Below, piece by piece: positions 10,956 to 22,296 of a stretch of 64,000 nt of DNA. Where the stretch lies: NCBI GenBank assembly GCA_917880885.1, contig OU862917.1:26648104-26712103 (forward strand). Direction: 5' to 3'. The notes beneath the pieces are model-generated. The model made no database searches and had not been told where the DNA came from. It saw nothing but the letters and a program-made list of their open reading frames with translations. Position 1 is the stretch's first letter. The number at the start of each line of letters is the position of its first letter. The position numbers were made by a program, and so were the translations under genes. Source of the DNA: Limnephilus marmoratus. Its lineage: Eukaryota; Arthropoda; Insecta; Trichoptera; Limnephilidae.

Positions 10956-11634
10956 AGGTAAACCATCGTTTATTAGTTTCTCAATGTCGCGTTTCGTTAA
11001 ATTGATATTTTCGACTATTGTTTGGTTGTTTTAACAATTATGTAATTATTAAAAATACTAATTTCTGTTCTACTTTGGTACTTTGACTTTGTCTGTAACT
11101 CCGGTTCTATGAACTCTAGAACTTTAACATTAAATTTAGGTGTCATCATTTTCAAAATTGCAAGTGTTTGTTTATAGAATTCAGAAAAGCTATAAAGTAT
11201 CTACCTAATAAAATATATTAACAGAAAATTATTTCAATTTCCATTTTCAAAATTAACACTGGTTAGTTTAGAATTCACTTTCAGTTATTTTTCATGGGTT
11301 TGATTGAAAAAAACTCTATATAAAAATAAATTATTAAGTATAAATGTTTAAATAATATTATTTATAAAATCATTGAACCATTTTACACGTAATAAAAAAA
11401 AATCAAAATTAAACAAACGCATGTTGTAACCTATCATTTTTATTTGCGGAACTGATGATCAAACAAACTTACTTATCTTGAATCGTGAAAAGTTAGAAAT
11501 TAGCCTTTTTATAGTTTTTATATGTTCAATCCTTTACTATATACACACCAATGTTTTTGTAAAATTGGTCCTCAAATTTTTCTACTTTTATAGTTTGGCA
11601 GCAGGTGCATGGAGATTTATTGTAATAACATGGT
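10956..11634. other. No recognisable gene
   Basis: AT-rich DNA. No supported feature. Confidence 0.4.
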
Positions 11635-11684
11635 AATATATTATAACAAAACAAATATAAAACTTTATTCTACTTAATTTTATT

Positions 11685-11728
11685 GACCATAACCGGTTTC
11701 AGCTCGCCAGAGCCATCTTCAGACTGGT
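11685..11728 (-). ncRNA. Hammerhead-ribozyme motif, intact core
   Basis: Minus strand: CTGAAGA, one extra T, stem GGCTC/GAGCT with loop TGGC, GAA, then palindromic ACCGGT followed by T. Flanking ACCA and TGGT can form stem I with one bulge. Stem III would be the self-complementary ACCGGU with no loop, so cleavage would need a dimer. The extra base between CTGAAGA and stem II departs from the textbook core. Confidence 0.6.
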
Positions 11729-12053
11729 ACAAATAATTCTTAGTCTACAGTTTATATACATAACCAATGGGGTGGTATACAAGGATTTATACAATTATAT
11801 TATTTTGGTAATTCCAGTAGGCTAATTACCTTGGGTTTGTAGCTCACTTCAATATTATTCAGGGAAAAACGTTACAAGTAATATGAATTATTAATGACCT
11901 AACTTTATTGTCAAATTGTTATTATATTTATGTTGTATTGGATTTTTTATTGCTTTTTGAAGGGATACATATTTACATTGGAGGAAAAATGTTCTAAACT
12001 AATTACAATAAAACTAAGTGAAATAAAGTTTTATATTTGTTTATTATAATATA

Positions 12054-12433
12054 CACGGTGTCCGGAAACTCGTAGTACAAGCGGGAAACTGGTAAATCTA
12101 AATCACATTCGGAGTCGATTTGTGATATAACTTTTTTGAGTTGAGCTTTCGTTTTCGAGTAAATCGGATTCGAAGTTGGAATTTTTTTGGTTAAATTTGA
12201 AAAAATTTTCACTAGAGGGTTGATTTCAGCTGTTTAATGTCTAATCAAATAGGGGTAAGGGTAAACCGGGCTCAAATTTTTTTTTAACCCTTTAGTTGCC
12301 GAAAAAATGGAAAAATAGAAAAAAAATAATATTAAAATCGAAATGCTCAGATCGAAAAAAATAAGTTTTTTGGGTTCTCTACGTGATGTAGATTCACCAG
12401 TTTCCCGCTTGTACTACGAGTATCCGAACACGT
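12054..12433. mobile_element. Mariner-like MITE
   Basis: The terminal inverted repeats are about 45 bp. The left one reads GTGTCCGGAAACTCG, TAGTACAAGCGGGAAACTGG; the right one is its inverse, CCAGTTTCCCGCTTGTACTA. They enclose about 280 bp without coding sequence. It inserted into the inverted flank of the hammerhead-bearing repeat. Confidence 0.7.
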
Positions 12434-12779
12434 TGCATATTATAATGGAATTCCACCACGAATTGTCAGTTTCAAAAACAGAAATATACAATAACATGGT
12501 TAAATTAATAGAACAGTACGAATAAGTAATTTTAAGTATAAATGTATTTATAGCAGTGTAGTGCGTTACACAAAAAAAACATATGTAAATGAACTGACAC
12601 ATCAACAGTATGGATACAGGAAAGTATAATTTATGAGGTATTATAAAGTTATAAGTCCTAATGTGAATCAGCAATACAAGGGCATCAGTAGTGCACCAAT
12701 GTAAATCATCTGTATCTAATAGCCTATTTCCTAGTATTTGACTTAAGCAGCTGAAATAGTATGATTTTTATATCATTGA

Positions 12780-12920
12780 AGAAAAAGATAGTACTAATAA
12801 TCTAAACGAATATATGAAAGAGAACAAGAAACAGAAAAATAAAAAGATAACGGTCGCATCTGGGACTCGAACCCAGAACCTCTCGTTTTACCGGGTCAAA
12901 CGCCTTTCTACCGAGACCTC
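12780..12920 (-). mobile_element. tRNA-derived SINE, family alpha
   Basis: The minus strand has a tRNA-like segment ending in TTCTGGGTTCGAGTCCCAGA (B box and T-stem), preceded by an A-box-like TCGGTAGAAAGGCG. The body on the plus-strand left (12780-12845) is the inverse of the body at 13395-13460. Confidence 0.6.
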
Positions 12921-13139
12921 TTATTTAAAATTCTACTATTTTTTTTCCATATTATTGGCGGCTACCTTTTTCATCGGAAAAATGTATTCAATGAACTGAT
13001 TTGTAACCTAGATAGTGTCTAGGATAAATAAATCCGATTTTATTTATATGGCATGCCTAATGAGGTTTTAATTAAAGACTAAATTCAATTTTTATAAGAA
13101 AAACTCTCTTTTTATAACTTTTTGAAGGTTATTCCCATC

Positions 13140-13240
13140 AATGTAATATACCATTGAAGAAGAAGATAACATTAATAATTTAAACGAAAATATGAAAGAG
13201 AACACAGAAAACTAAAAATATAATGGTCGCAACTGGATTT
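13140..13240 (-). mobile_element. SINE alpha, truncated
   Basis: This is the body part of the SINE at 12780-12845 (AACGAAAATATGAAAGAGAA, ATAATGGTCGCAACTGGA). It is cut off inside the tRNA-like part. Confidence 0.55.
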
Positions 13241-13319
13241 TTTTTTAAATTATCGAAGATAATATTGTAAAATTTGAAGTGTGAGATTGACAATTATGTT
13301 AATTAAATGAGTTTGATTG

Positions 13320-13460
13320 AAAATGGCAATGGCCGAATTGGTAAAGGCACCCGGTTGGACGAGTGGTTCTGGGTTCGTGTCCCAGTTGCGGCCGTTATCT
13401 TTTTCTATTTTTTTTCTGTCTTGTTCTCCTTCGTATTTTCGTTTTGATTGTTAGTGTTAT
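13320..13460 (+). mobile_element. tRNA-derived SINE, family alpha
   Basis: The tRNA-like head has GGCCGAATTGGTAAAGGCAC (A box) and GGTTCTGGGTTCGTGTCCCA (B box, T-stem). The body is GTTATCTTTTTCTATTTTTT then TTTTCGTTTTGATTGTTAGTG. Confidence 0.65.
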
Positions 13461-13795
13461 CTTCTTCTAAAATGAAAATATGAAAGATTATAAGGAATTG
13501 TTTTTAATTGTCGTTGGTAGTGTATTATGAGTTCAATTTTAATTAAGGGTTCTTTCACTTATTTATTCGTACATTTCGTAACCGCCAATCCTTCATTTTG
13601 CGTGAATCTTTTTTTTTTTTAAAGAAACTCTTCTTCTAAAATGAAAATATGAAAGATTATAAGGAATTGTTTTTAATTGTCGTTGGTAGTGTATTATGAG
13701 TTCAATTTTAATTAAGGGTTCTTTCACTTATTTATTCGTACATTTCGTAACCGCCAATCCTTCATTTTGCGTGAATCTTTTTTTTTTTAAAGAAA
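13461..13795 (+). repeat. Near-identical tandem duplication, period 169 bp
   Basis: Copy 1 (13461-13629) and copy 2 (13630-13795) look identical apart from the length of the T run near each end. Either a recent duplication or an assembly artefact could explain this. Confidence 0.85.
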
Positions 13796-13844
13796 GACAA
13801 ACATTCCCGGGTTACGAATAACCCAACAATGTTTGAAAATCTCC

Positions 13845-13975
13845 CACTACCACCACAGAAAGCCGAAAATGTTGCTTGTGTTGTGATGGAGGACTTAGCC
13901 AGCCTAGAAATGGAACACGCGACGCCCGGATGGGATCCAAGCGCTCTTCCCACTCAACCACCGACCAGTCGTATT
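13845..13975 (-). mobile_element. tRNA-derived SINE, degenerate
   Basis: The minus strand reads GGTTGAGTGGGAAGAGCGCT, then GGATCCCATCCGGGCGTCGC and a degraded B-box-like GTGTTCCATTTC. The layout is that of a SINE with a tRNA-like head. The overlapping 75-residue plus-strand frame has no recognisable homology. Confidence 0.4.
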
Positions 13976-14479
13976 ATGTTTAAGGAAAACTTTTTCCCTA
14001 AACAAGGAATCAGATATTATAGCATGTTGATTTACAATGTTATACAATATCTCTAACAAGTTAAACATTCAGAGACTTGTATATTAATTTAATATTACTT
14101 CTGAATGCATTGGTATATTTATGCATTAACAATTTTGTTACGTTTGGATGTAACTTATATTATTTTTACAAGAATGTCCCAAAAAAGAAATAATTCTTAA
14201 CAATCTTTATTATCACAACATTCAAGCGTACTTACATTATCCAAATTGACGACAGAGAAACAACTACTCGGCCTTTATCATTAAAAACTTAATTTTGGAA
14301 TTACTCAACCAACCTAATGTTTTTTCAAAATCAAAAGATGTAGCTCTTAATATCTGGTGTATATAATATCTAGTACGGATGTAACATACTTTATTTATTT
14401 CAGTTCTAATTTATAAAATAAATGCCATTAAAGAATTCAATTTTTTTATGATTTAAGCGGCAAGTTTGGTAATTTTATT

Positions 14480-14745
14480 TGTGAGCTAAAGATTGTAGCC
14501 AATAATAAATACGTTAAGAAAATTAAGATAATGTGGGTGGTTCTTAGTCGAAGTATGGTACAGTTAAAAATGACCGAATTTGATGTCGACACCGTGGCGC
14601 AGTGGATAGCTCGTTTGCCCGGAAAACAAGAGGTCCTGGGTTCATGTCCCAGAGGTTTCAATAACTTTTTCTGATTTTTCTGTTTCCAGATTTTCGATTG
14701 AGTTTCGCTTATATTGTCTTCATTTAATAAAAATATAAATATCTA
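14480..14745 (+). mobile_element. tRNA-derived SINE, family alpha
   Basis: Head at 14587-14660: CCGTGGCGCAGTGGATAGCT and GGTCCTGGGTTCATGTCCCA. The body ATTTTTCTGTTTCCAGATTT, then TTATATTGTCTTCATTTAAT, matches 9400-9465. The 5' flank from 14490 also matches 9248 onward. Confidence 0.7.
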
Positions 14746-14795
14746 TATAGATGATTATGGTAAAAAGTAGGATTAAAAAAGCTTGTTGATGGCCG

Positions 14796-14821
14796 TAAAT
14801 TTAATATACAAACCATTAATT
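14796..14821 (+). repeat. Left target-site duplication of the LINE
   Basis: These 26 bases recur with one mismatch at 15705-15730, directly after the poly-A tail of the LINE between them. Confidence 0.8.
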
Positions 14822-15659
14822 AAACCATTATTACAATAATTAAACACCTAAAGAAATAAACTTAATAATCCACTCTGTGACAAATACAGAAAACCACAAA
14901 TGTAATATATCATGTTCAAAAATAGAAAGCAAAACTGATATTAAGTACCTGGGCATAACAATAGACCAACGTTTAAAATGGTCTCCACACATAAATATTC
15001 TGAACAACAGAATAAGGAAACTAACATATATATTTAGATGTTTAAGAGATATTTTAAACGAAAAATTACTTAGAACCACATACTTCGCTTTCTGTCAATC
15101 AATTATACAATACGGCATTATAGGATGGGGCGGTACATATAAAAATCAAACACAAACAATTTACATATCACAAAAACTAATAATAAAAACAATTTTAAAA
15201 AAACCCTACTCATATTCGTCAGAACTTTTATTCAAACAATTTAAGGTCAGAAAATTAAGTGCATTATACTTTTATCATGCAACATTACAAATTTATAAAG
15301 ATAATATTAAAAATCAAGTTGCACCCTTTAAAAATAACAGAAGTCTTAGACAAACATCAATACTTCCCACTCCAAAATGTAAAAAAAAAATTGGACAATT
15401 GAGTCATAAATATCTCGGAGCAAAATTTTTTAATTCATTACCAGAAAAAATTAGAAACATGAATACCAATATAAAAAGTTTTAAAACTCACCTAAAAAAT
15501 TATACTGAAAACTTAAACTGAATGATATTAAAAAAGCAATACAATAACACCCCCCCATACACACAAGCCTTGCTTAATTATGGGGGTACATCAAATATTC
15601 TACTATGTAATTAATTACTGTATAAAATTTATTTGTAATTTATGTACCTTCTATTACTA

Positions 15660-15693
<34 letters not shown>

Positions 15694-15704
15694 ATTTACG
15701 TTTA
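14822..15704 (+). mobile_element. 5'-truncated LINE with poly-A tail
   Basis: An open frame (14877-15521, 214 residues) carries the RT thumb and C-terminus: KYLGITIDQRLKWSPHI, IIQYGIIGWGG and AKFFNSLPEKIR. This pattern belongs to CR1/Jockey-group LINEs. The palm YADD region is absent. The 3' UTR has stem 15552-15558/15580-15586 with a loop holding CACAAGCCTTGCTT. A run of about 30 A (15662-15691) and a 26-bp target duplication define both borders. The frame is still open, so the insertion is not very old, but the protein is far too short to act. Confidence 0.85.
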
Positions 15705-15730
15705 TAAATTTAATATACAAACCATCAATT

Positions 15731-16660
15731 TACGATGGAAAACAAATTTGTCAAATACGAATTAAAATTTCGATCCAAAACGCCTTTTTTAAGATGTCTT
15801 ATTTTTGAATATATTGGATTACATTAACAACATTGGGTAAGATTATTTTTTCGAAGATTACAATTAACTCACAACAAAATTCCGAAATTGCCTCCAACAT
15901 ACATATTTTTAAAATTAAAAATACAAATATGTATATAAAATAGCTCACTTTATTGCTGAATAATATTTGCTAGGCAATTTGATTTTTTTTGTTTATTATC
16001 GGTTTGGTTGAGTATTTTGCCTCAAATCACGAAATTTGTTTTGTATGAAAAAGGACGCTTGACATTGTTTCAAATACCGTTGGTTCATTTCTTGAGATTA
16101 TAGGTACTGAATATAAGATGTGAAAATTTTATAACTAAATGAAACACATTTTAAAATTTAAAAAAAAAGTATTTTAAAGAAGAATTTGAATTTTTGCTTC
16201 GCAGAGGAAACCGAATCCCAAACTGAAATGCGTAGACTATCTCTTGCTACAGAGGCCAGTGATGGTTTAATCCGAAGGATCCCAACCTTTTGAGGTCGAG
16301 TACTACTTTTTTTTTACCTCAACTTTCACGGCCTTAGACTTCTAATAAGAATCTCATGAGAGATAAAATCTTATGCTATTCCTTTTTTGTTCTTGATTTT
16401 TAAAGACAAAATATCGGTACATAATTTAAATATTTTTGTAATTTGTGATAGTTGGAGCTAGACGTAGATATTATTTTCAAAGTTAGCAATCCTAATTCAG
16501 ATCGACTAAATTTTGCTACGCGATAATCGATCGGTTTAGAAATGCCTGATTTATTCCATATTTATTTATTTCTCATGTTCTCCGTAAAACAGATATAACT
16601 GCACCAATGGAAAAGATTACAAATTAAAAAGGCAGGGGGGCAGTTTTAAAATTTTGTTAA
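15731..16660. other. No recognisable gene
   Basis: AT-rich DNA. I see no supported feature. Confidence 0.4.
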
Positions 16661-17290
16661 CATGTGTCAAAAGATAGTTGCTGAACTATTTGTAAGTGAC
16701 ATTAAAAATGTCAATGCAGAATCGTTAAACAGTTGAGTCGCTCTATTTATTGGGGCATTCTGATAGGCAGAAGTCTTCGCACTCGGGGCATAAAAAAGTG
16801 CATGGAGTCTCCCGCAAGTATACTTGTTAGGGACATATAAATTAACCTCTTTCAACTTAGGCGGATTGAGTATTGGTTCCAGAGATTAACTTTAAAAAAT
16901 GTTAACCTAAAAATATTTTTCGGCGGGCTTCTAAGGTGTCGAAATCGAGCATTCATGTTAAGAAGAAGAGTGGATAGGGGAAAGGATGGTACGAATATTC
17001 CCGCAGGTAACGCATGAACCGTTTTTTGTACTTCTTTTATTTCTAGGATATTGTTTTGTTCAGAAGGGGCCCAAATAATGAAGCCTTATTCCAAGATGCT
17101 GCTAACAAGTGCCTCGTGCATCTTCTCCATATTGCAATTCAATTAGTAAATGATCTCGCATTACCAATAACACATCCAAATATTTTTTTGGCACGGGAGA
17201 CAATGTCAGATATGTGGAATTTGAAAAGAGAGATTTGCTTCGAAAATCACGCCAAGGTCTCGAATCTTATTTTTGTGTTAATATATTTTT
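16660..17290 (-). mobile_element. Decayed Jockey-type LINE, RT thumb and C-terminus
   Basis: The minus strand encodes HISDIVSRAKKIFGCVIGNA near 17140-17220, SILE-stop-GFIIWAP near 17065-17100 and then LYVPNKYTCGRLHALFYAP (16770-16840) with SAYQNAPINRATQLFND. These are consecutive parts of one reverse transcriptase tail, broken by frameshifts and stops. The plus-strand piece at 61478-61690 is the same family. Confidence 0.65.
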
Positions 17291-17299
17291 ATTAATGTG

Positions 17300-17774
17300 G
17301 TAGGGGAATAGGAATATATCTTTGTATCTGTGATGACACTGTGTATTAACAGATATTTCAGTTTGGAAAGTTGTCAAAGGGTGAAATAAAGTATAAACTA
17401 TTACTTATATAGAAACCACCAGAAACAAAACTTAAACAGTATTCAAAGAAGGTTCCGGATGAAGAATATTTTAAATTTGCTGTTTTAGCACTTCTGAAGC
17501 AAGAAAGGCTTGTGTCCAAATGGTATCCAACTGGGGTTCTAGGTGGTTTAAATCCAACCCTTTTTACGAGAAAACATATTACAACAGCGCGAACGTTCTA
17601 GTATCTTCTGTCTTTTTTGGTTTTCTAAAAAGACACGTGAGAAGGAAGACGAAGAACATCGATGACGTCCGCACGAGCAAACGGTGGGACTAGTTCAGTG
17701 TAGCATAAAATTTATAAAACGGTTATCTAATAATGTTCTTTACATGAGTAAGGAAATAAATTAAATTATTATTA
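17300..17774. other. No recognisable gene
   Basis: No supported feature. A TTA/ATT-rich run begins near 17770. Confidence 0.4.
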
Positions 17775-18265
17775 TTATTTTATTTTTTATTTTTTATTTT
17801 TTTTTTTTATTAAGGAGAAAAAACAGATACAGATGTCAATTGACAAGAATATGCAAAACAATTAATAGAGAATTCATCAGACTGCATCCAAACTATTTCT
17901 CACGAATTAACATTTAGGAAAACAGCCTTTAATTTTCTACTAAAAGTACTGCGCGTATCAAAAAATAAGTCGGAATCCTTGAGGTTTTGATTTAGATTAA
18001 ACGATTCGCACATTCTTCTGATTGGATCCCTGACACCAGCATTTGTACGTGTCCGGCTAATGTGGAATAAGTCGTTAAGCCTTGTTACTCTGGGTGGTAT
18101 TTTGAAGTTTATTAGTTTCAGTAGGTCAGGACAGTCGATAACGTTATTGCAGATTTTATAAAGCGTCATGAGGTCAAGGTATGTTCGCCGGTTAGTTAGA
18201 GTGGAGACGTTATAATTCGAGAGCATATTTATGTACCCCCGTTTAGGTGCGCTCATTCTGTAATT
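17775..18265 (-). mobile_element. LINE ORF2 C-terminal fragment with A-rich tail
   Basis: The minus frame 17900-18256 has LYKICNNVIDCPDLLKLINF, KIPPRVTRLNDLFH and TNAGVRDPIRRMCESFN. This is the tail of a Jockey-like reverse transcriptase. The minus-strand 3' end is the A-rich run at 17780-17812. The fragment at 19380-19622 is from the same lineage. Confidence 0.65.
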
Positions 18266-18479
18266 TAGGTATTGCAGAAATTTCTTTTGAATACTATTGG
18301 ATAAGTACGATTGGAAAACACTTTAAACATTTTTGAAAACCTTTTATGCTAACGATTCTGATATTTTTTGTATGCCTCTACTGAAGTATAAAGCTGTACT
18401 AATTAAACAATTTAGCAGTACGTTTTTTTTAACAAGGTCACCATATACAAGTATTTTCTGTTTGCTTCTTCTTCTTCAC

Positions 18480-18645
18480 TGCTTTCAATAACTTTGTATT
18501 AATATGTATTATTTTTCTTTTGGTTTATTTATAATTAATAGGTATTATTTTTCTTATGTATTATTTTTCTTTTGGTAGAATGTATTATTTTTATTTTGGT
18601 AATATGTATTATTTTTCTTTTGGTTTATTTACAAGTAAACTTATA
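18480..18645 (+). repeat. Short tandem repeats of TATTATTTTTCTTTTGGT
   Basis: Four or five imperfect units of about 27-60 bp share this block and short AT-rich linkers. Confidence 0.6.
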
Positions 18646-18869
18646 ATTTTACATTTCTTTCTTTTTTCTATATTGAAAAAAAAAACATGTACGTAAAGGA
18701 CACTTGTGCATAAATATAAATAATTAATAATAACTAAATTAGTAAATTATTAAATTATGCATACATTATAAATAATTAAATATTTTTGCCTGAACTTTAG
18801 TAAATAAGATAAAGTTTTTTGGCGATGATTTGTTGATTTGTGTCCCAAATTGGTAATTTCTAAATTAAA

Positions 18870-19010
18870 TTTACGCCTATCAAAATGTTTGTCATTTGAC
18901 TGTCCTAGAACGGGAGACCTTCCTAGTTGGACAGTCAAAGCTTCTTTGTATTGATGTATTCTCTATAACAAATAAACGTTTTATTATTATTATTATTATT
19001 ATTACTTTCA
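18870..19010 (+). mobile_element. LINE 3' tail with stem-loop and TTA tail
   Basis: Stem GACTGTCC/GGACAGTC (18898-18905, 18929-18936) encloses AGAACGGGAGACCTTCCTAG. CAAAGCTTC follows, and a (ATT)n run begins near 18980. The same structure with changed bases is at 42308-42342 and, inverted, 8701-8736. Confidence 0.55.
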
Positions 19011-19379
19011 ATGTTGTCTTTATTCACATATTCTTTATTTCACATATTATATTTAAATTATATACAGTATGTACTAGATTTAGTATCCGATTATGTTATT
19101 CCGGGAAACATGTTATTGTATTTTTCTTTTGAACAATAGTAAAAAAGCAACACAGTATTTGATGGTATTTTACTGCTGACAGTTTCTAAACCCCTCAGGC
19201 CTTGACCATGTTTTATTTATTTGTTAATTTATGGATAATAGTCCATTAAAAACATAATAATAACACGAATAAAAAAGGAGATGACCGTGAAGGGAGAGCA
19301 CATATAAATTAATAGTAATAATAATATAAAATGTAAAAAGTACATATAGAACACACTACAAGCCAAAGCATGAAGAAGC

Positions 19380-19622
19380 ATTTAAATATTGCGTATCGAC
19401 TGCCGAAAGTCATTTAGTTTTACACCAAAAAGATCAATGCTTTGACTTGCGTTGACAAGTCTCAACATTCTGGATAAGGGAGAATGGTATCCATAATTAG
19501 TAGAATGTTGATTGAGGAACAGAAATTCATTATTTCGGAGTCTACGGGAAGGAATGTCGAACTGGATGAGTTGTAACAAATCAGGTGTATCAGTAATATT
19601 GTTGATGCAAATTAGATCAGAG
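19380..19622 (-). mobile_element. LINE ORF2 C-terminal fragment
   Basis: The minus strand reads NNITDTPDLLQLIQFDIPSR, then NYGYHSPLSRMLRLVN. It aligns by eye with NNVIDCPDLLKLINFKIPPR in 17900-18256. It is cut at 19622 by repeat family D. Confidence 0.6.
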
Positions 19623-20100
19623 GGTCAAAATATTTCCGCTGTGCAATAAAATCCAAATAAATGGAATATTTTTGTACGTATCCGAAAACTAAAAACGGTT
19701 TTTGAGAGGCAATAAAACACGCTTTCAAATTTTATAAACCAAAATAAAAATATTCTTTTTAAAATATAAAATGTTTGCATGCTAACATGAAAAAGTTAAA
19801 AAATGGCTCACCTAACGTTTTTTTCTAACAAAAAATTATTGAAAACGAAAAAAAATAAAAACACATACATATTTTTTTTGACAATGTATTATACCTCACC
19901 CCACAACCTTAAAATAAAAACAATTGATAAAAAATTCAAAGTTTCATTTTTTTTTCAAATTGCGATCCGAAACTTTGGTTTCAGAGAGGTGAACAATTTA
20001 CTTGTTTTGTGGTTAACTTTTAGATTTGAAAATAAAGCGTGGTATTTTCTCTTTCTAAATTCGAGACGTGACGATTTCTACGAGACATGAGAATATGAGT
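19622..20100 (+). repeat. Repeat family D
   Basis: It starts AGGGTCAAAATATTTCCGC and includes CGCTTTCAAATTTTATAA and AAATAAAGCGTGGTATTTTC. Two other copies are at 52862-53300 and 62834-64000, the latter broken by two insertions. No coding capacity or class-defining ends are visible. Confidence 0.65.
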
Positions 20101-20769
20101 TGTTCCGTTCATTAGGCCAAGTAATTGACGTATATTTTTCCAATAAGTAATAAAAATAAATCCAAACACATTTACTTCACACTCCCTACCGAACAGATTT
20201 TTATGAACGTACCTATTTTCATGGCCATATCATCATAGAAATTATTCTAGTCATCATTCAATGACAAGTTTAGTGTCATTTTATTTATTACTTTACCAAA
20301 CTTCGTATGAAGTGCCTGAAAGTGATTCATGCCAACCCAATGCCTATTTCGATTTATTGTGAAATTAAACGCAGTACTCTCCACGTGGAAAATATTACGC
20401 ATCAACTAATATAAAATATCGGTAGACGGAACATCTGGAAAGCTAATTACAAATAATCTGGATTTCCTTGTTTTTAAGATCAGCATGTTTGTGTAGAAAA
20501 CATAGTTTGAAATATATCGTGTATGGTGAAGTCTTACTACATAGAAGTAACGGTAGTGAGAAGTGAATTTAACTTCCAAACGGCAAAATTCTCGGAAACT
20601 AAACAAAGACAAAGTTGTTCGCGCGCACGGTTCCGATCCGTGGCTGTTATATAAAAACTTTCCAAGAAAATCCGATATGACGACCTTAGCTCCCATATAA
20701 AATACATAAATATCGTACTTATATTATATAGGCGGCTACATGTTGTTATCTACATGCTCAACTATTTAC
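20101..20769. other. Upstream region without recognisable gene
   Basis: A 96-codon minus-strand frame (20406-20696) has no homology I recognise. This stretch lies just upstream of the BRMS1-like promoter and may hold distal control DNA. Confidence 0.35.
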
Positions 20770-21128
20770 TCAGGTGACGTCACAGAGCGTAGCAACAACG
20801 CGGCATTTAGGTCGTAAGTTCATTATTCATGTTGCGAGCCGCGCGCACTCAAGGACATTTCACCGGATAAAGTCCGCTCGGCGGAAGTGTGGCGGCGGCC
20901 ATCATGGAATTCAGCACAGCTCGTTCTGCCGGCCGCCGCCAGGGGCGCCCGCACTGCCAACTGCACAAAACCAACCAAACAACGCATCTGACAGACAGGA
21001 TTGCAACCTAACGATTTGGCGCTCAATGTTTTCGATGTGACGTTTGACTGTTTGTTGTTATTAGTGGGATTTGTTGATTAATTTGTGTTTCGGCAGCGGG
21101 TTTTGTGTGTTTACGTGATCTGTTGACA
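20770..21128 (+). promoter_or_regulatory. CpG-rich promoter and 5' leader of the BRMS1-like gene
   Basis: GC and CpG content rise sharply relative to the surrounding AT-rich DNA. A perfect CRE palindrome TGACGTCA lies at 20775-20782. An ETS/GABP-type CGGAAGTG lies at 20882-20889, next to a YY1-like GCCATCATGG. There is no clear TATA box, as is common for housekeeping chromatin genes. The transcription start cannot be placed from sequence alone. TGACGTCA also occurs at about 25183-25190, but that copy belongs to a MITE. Confidence 0.6.
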
Positions 21129-21330
21129 ATGCCGGCCATGAAAGTCGACGGGGACAGCGATGGGGACGGAGACCTGTCGGCGGCAGAGTCGGAACGCTCT
21201 GGTGCATCTTCGAGAGGAGCTGATAGAGACTCCAGCGCTGAAGAAGCCGACGAACCGGATTCCGATGACTCCTCAGAGATGGATGAGGGAGAGTGCGAGA
21301 GGCGGCGCAACGAGTGTATGGATAACCTAG
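21129..21330 (+). CDS. BRMS1/Sds3-family protein, coding exon 1
   Basis: This exon encodes the first 67 residues and one base of codon 68. The product is predicted to be a nuclear subunit of Sin3-histone deacetylase corepressor complexes, the known role of BRMS1, BRMS1L and Sds3. The first ATG (21129) has A at -3 and C at -2, a good context; a second in-frame ATG follows three codons later. The first 50 residues are acidic and serine-rich. Then SSEMDEGECERRRNECMDN closely resembles the segment just before the coiled coil of vertebrate BRMS1L. The exon ends CCTAG with donor GTAACT at 21331. The exon is GC-rich, unlike its intron. The overlapping minus-strand frames (21023-21372) are shadows. 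Confidence 0.9.
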
Positions 21331-22296
21331 GTAACTAACAACACTCCATTTGTTTTGTATACATAACCTCAAATGCTGCTTTCTATTTTGTCATCAATCC
21401 TACATCTTGTTATTTCTGTATGAAACTCTGCAGTTTATTCACGTGAAATGAAGTTTGTTTCATTAATGTATACAATACAAGAAGCTTTTCAATATTAAGA
21501 TACAATAATAATATATAAAACTTATTGTTTGTGGGTAGAAAAAAATCTAATTCTCATAAAAAAATAATAACAATGATCCTGTTCTAACCGTTTTATGTTT
21601 GACATTTGAAACAACTCAGCCTAATTCAAATTCTTAAATATTAACTACTGGATTACCCAAATGAAGGTTATGTGATTTATGTATTTTGTGGCCCGTTCGT
21701 AAGAACTTTCTGCAGAAATATGTCAATACAAACTAATAGAAGGCTCATCCAATCTAATTAGTACAATAGAGTCACTAAATAAGTTAAAAACAACCACTTC
21801 TTAAATATTTTAGCCCAATTATTATCATTTTTACTTTAACGCTAATTATAATGAACCTCTACATAGAATTTGAATCTACATCAAAACATAGTCAATGTAA
21901 TTATAGATTTTTATAAAATGATGTTATCAAAGTTTCGATTGTTTTGTATGCATTATTTAATGTGTTATATTACTATATTGGTAATAACGCTAAAACTTTG
22001 ATTCCAAAGACTTTTGGTTTTCTTCCCGTTGAATTGCAGAACTTTTCTGTGAATGTTTTGTATGGGGCCTTATTAATATGAGATATGTCTAAATAAATTC
22101 ATTGCAGACTGTGTTTCATATTCATGGATTATATTACCATTTTATAATTCTCTTTAGCTTCATATCATCCACTATACCGTGCACGTTATAATGCATGGTT
22201 CATAAGCGCAGAATATTTGCGGATTCATGGAAAGTTGCTGCCAACCTAAACGCTGTATTTTATCACTCTGTTTGGTTTCTTGTGTTATAATATTAA

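Larger units (their letters stand above)
11635..12530 (-). mobile_element. Hammerhead-bearing repeat with inverted flank
   Basis: The left part (11635-12000) matches 2651-3130. The sequence around 11640-11680 recurs in inverted orientation at 12008-12050 and continues after a MITE at 12434-12480, where an inverted copy of the 2645-2690 block appears. Head-to-head partial copies are typical of Penelope-like terminal repeats. No coding remnant was found, so the family name is inference. Confidence 0.45.

Noticed and set aside
13829..14056. 75-residue plus-strand frame
   Set aside because: It overlaps a degenerate SINE on the other strand and has no homology I recognise.
21023..21372. Serine-rich minus-strand frames over the BRMS1-like exon
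   Set aside because: Shadows of the plus-strand exon, which alone has homology and a matching splice partner.
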